A DNA stretch of 64,000 nucleotides from Draconibacterium mangrovi. Its GTDB lineage: Bacteria > Bacteroidota > Bacteroidia > Bacteroidales > Prolixibacteraceae. Shown here one piece after another: positions 63,953 through 64,000 of the stretch. Location: contig NZ_JAAAGB010000001.1 in assembly GCF_010586825.1 (NCBI RefSeq), positions 744,001-808,000 of the forward strand. The letters are read 5' to 3'. The translations under genes and the position numbers were made by a program. Position 1 is the stretch's first letter, and each line of letters starts with the position of its first letter. Under the pieces are notes generated by a model. That model searched no databases. It was not told the origin of the DNA and saw only the letters and a program-made list of their open reading frames with translations.

Positions 63953-64000
63953 CTACCAGTTTGCAATGGTTGCGTTAAAAATATCGTCGGTAAGTTTTTC
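63953..64000 (-). CDS. lptE: LptE family protein, C-terminal end only
   Basis: The minus strand at the right edge encodes EKLTDDIFNATIANW followed by TAG, overlapping no other gene and ending one base before the TPR gene start. The ending and gene order (lptE, TPR, secG) fit the LptE-like outer-membrane lipoprotein of LPS assembly in Bacteroidota, but only 15 residues are visible. Confidence 0.5.
   Translation of the reverse strand, partial: EKLTDDIFNATIANW

Overview
The window looks like chromosomal DNA from a free-living Bacteroidota bacterium, most likely of the Marinilabiliales/Prolixibacteraceae type. The evidence is a SusC/SusD pair, two further TonB-dependent receptors with CarboxypepD_reg-like N-termini, an ExbB-X-ExbD-ExbD energising operon, many lipoproteins, promoters of the TTTG-N19-TAnnTTTG kind and weak Shine-Dalgarno sites. 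No phage, complete insertion sequence or CRISPR array is visible. Family assignments come from reading motifs, without database searches.

Layout: 1-8.2 kb holds the end of pnp, a striking 21-bp-period degenerate repeat array (919-1233), a small membrane protein, a prolyl oligopeptidase, a deoxynucleoside kinase, a TPR lipoprotein and an M20 dipeptidase. At 8.2-11.7 kb a GH29 fucosidase and a formylglycine-type sulfatase diverge, suggesting use of sulfated fucose-containing glycans. At 11.9-18.2 kb lies a tightly packed five-gene plus-strand operon: iron-sulfur protein, radical SAM enzyme, DUF116-polyprenyl synthetase fusion, small alpha/alpha-toroid protein and a DXDD class II terpene cyclase. 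It appears to make an unknown polycyclic isoprenoid. Converging on it, with overlapping 3' ends, is a six-gene minus-strand operon (18.2-25.3 kb): di-heme b-type membrane protein, membrane-anchored FeS/FAD oxidoreductase, a 20-heme and a 13-heme cytochrome c, an outer-membrane beta-barrel and an OB-fold lipoprotein. Its order suggests an electron route from the inner membrane to the cell surface. These two operons are the most interesting part of the window.

At 25.7-34.6 kb are an M23 peptidase, a YitT transporter-like protein, an AraC regulator followed by a cysteine dioxygenase-like gene and a DsrE gene, leuS and a glutamate dehydrogenase. At 34.7-44.3 kb are a TonB receptor and a SusC/SusD pair flanked by a calcineurin-type phosphoesterase and a PHP-domain hydrolase, with no glycoside hydrolase. 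At 44.7-52.3 kb are a DNA glycosylase, a third TonB receptor, a DbpA-like helicase and several small enzymes or membrane proteins.

At 52.7-64 kb, mostly on the minus strand, are the ExbB/ExbD operon, tRNA-Ser(GGA), ansA, a TatD hydrolase, a second glutamate dehydrogenase, groES-groEL, a lipoprotein, a stand-alone PAS protein, and secG with a TPR gene and the tail of lptE. Convergent or terminal positions are usually marked by clear stem-loop terminators. Several intergenic regions carry perfect palindromes or clustered short motifs that no gene explains.
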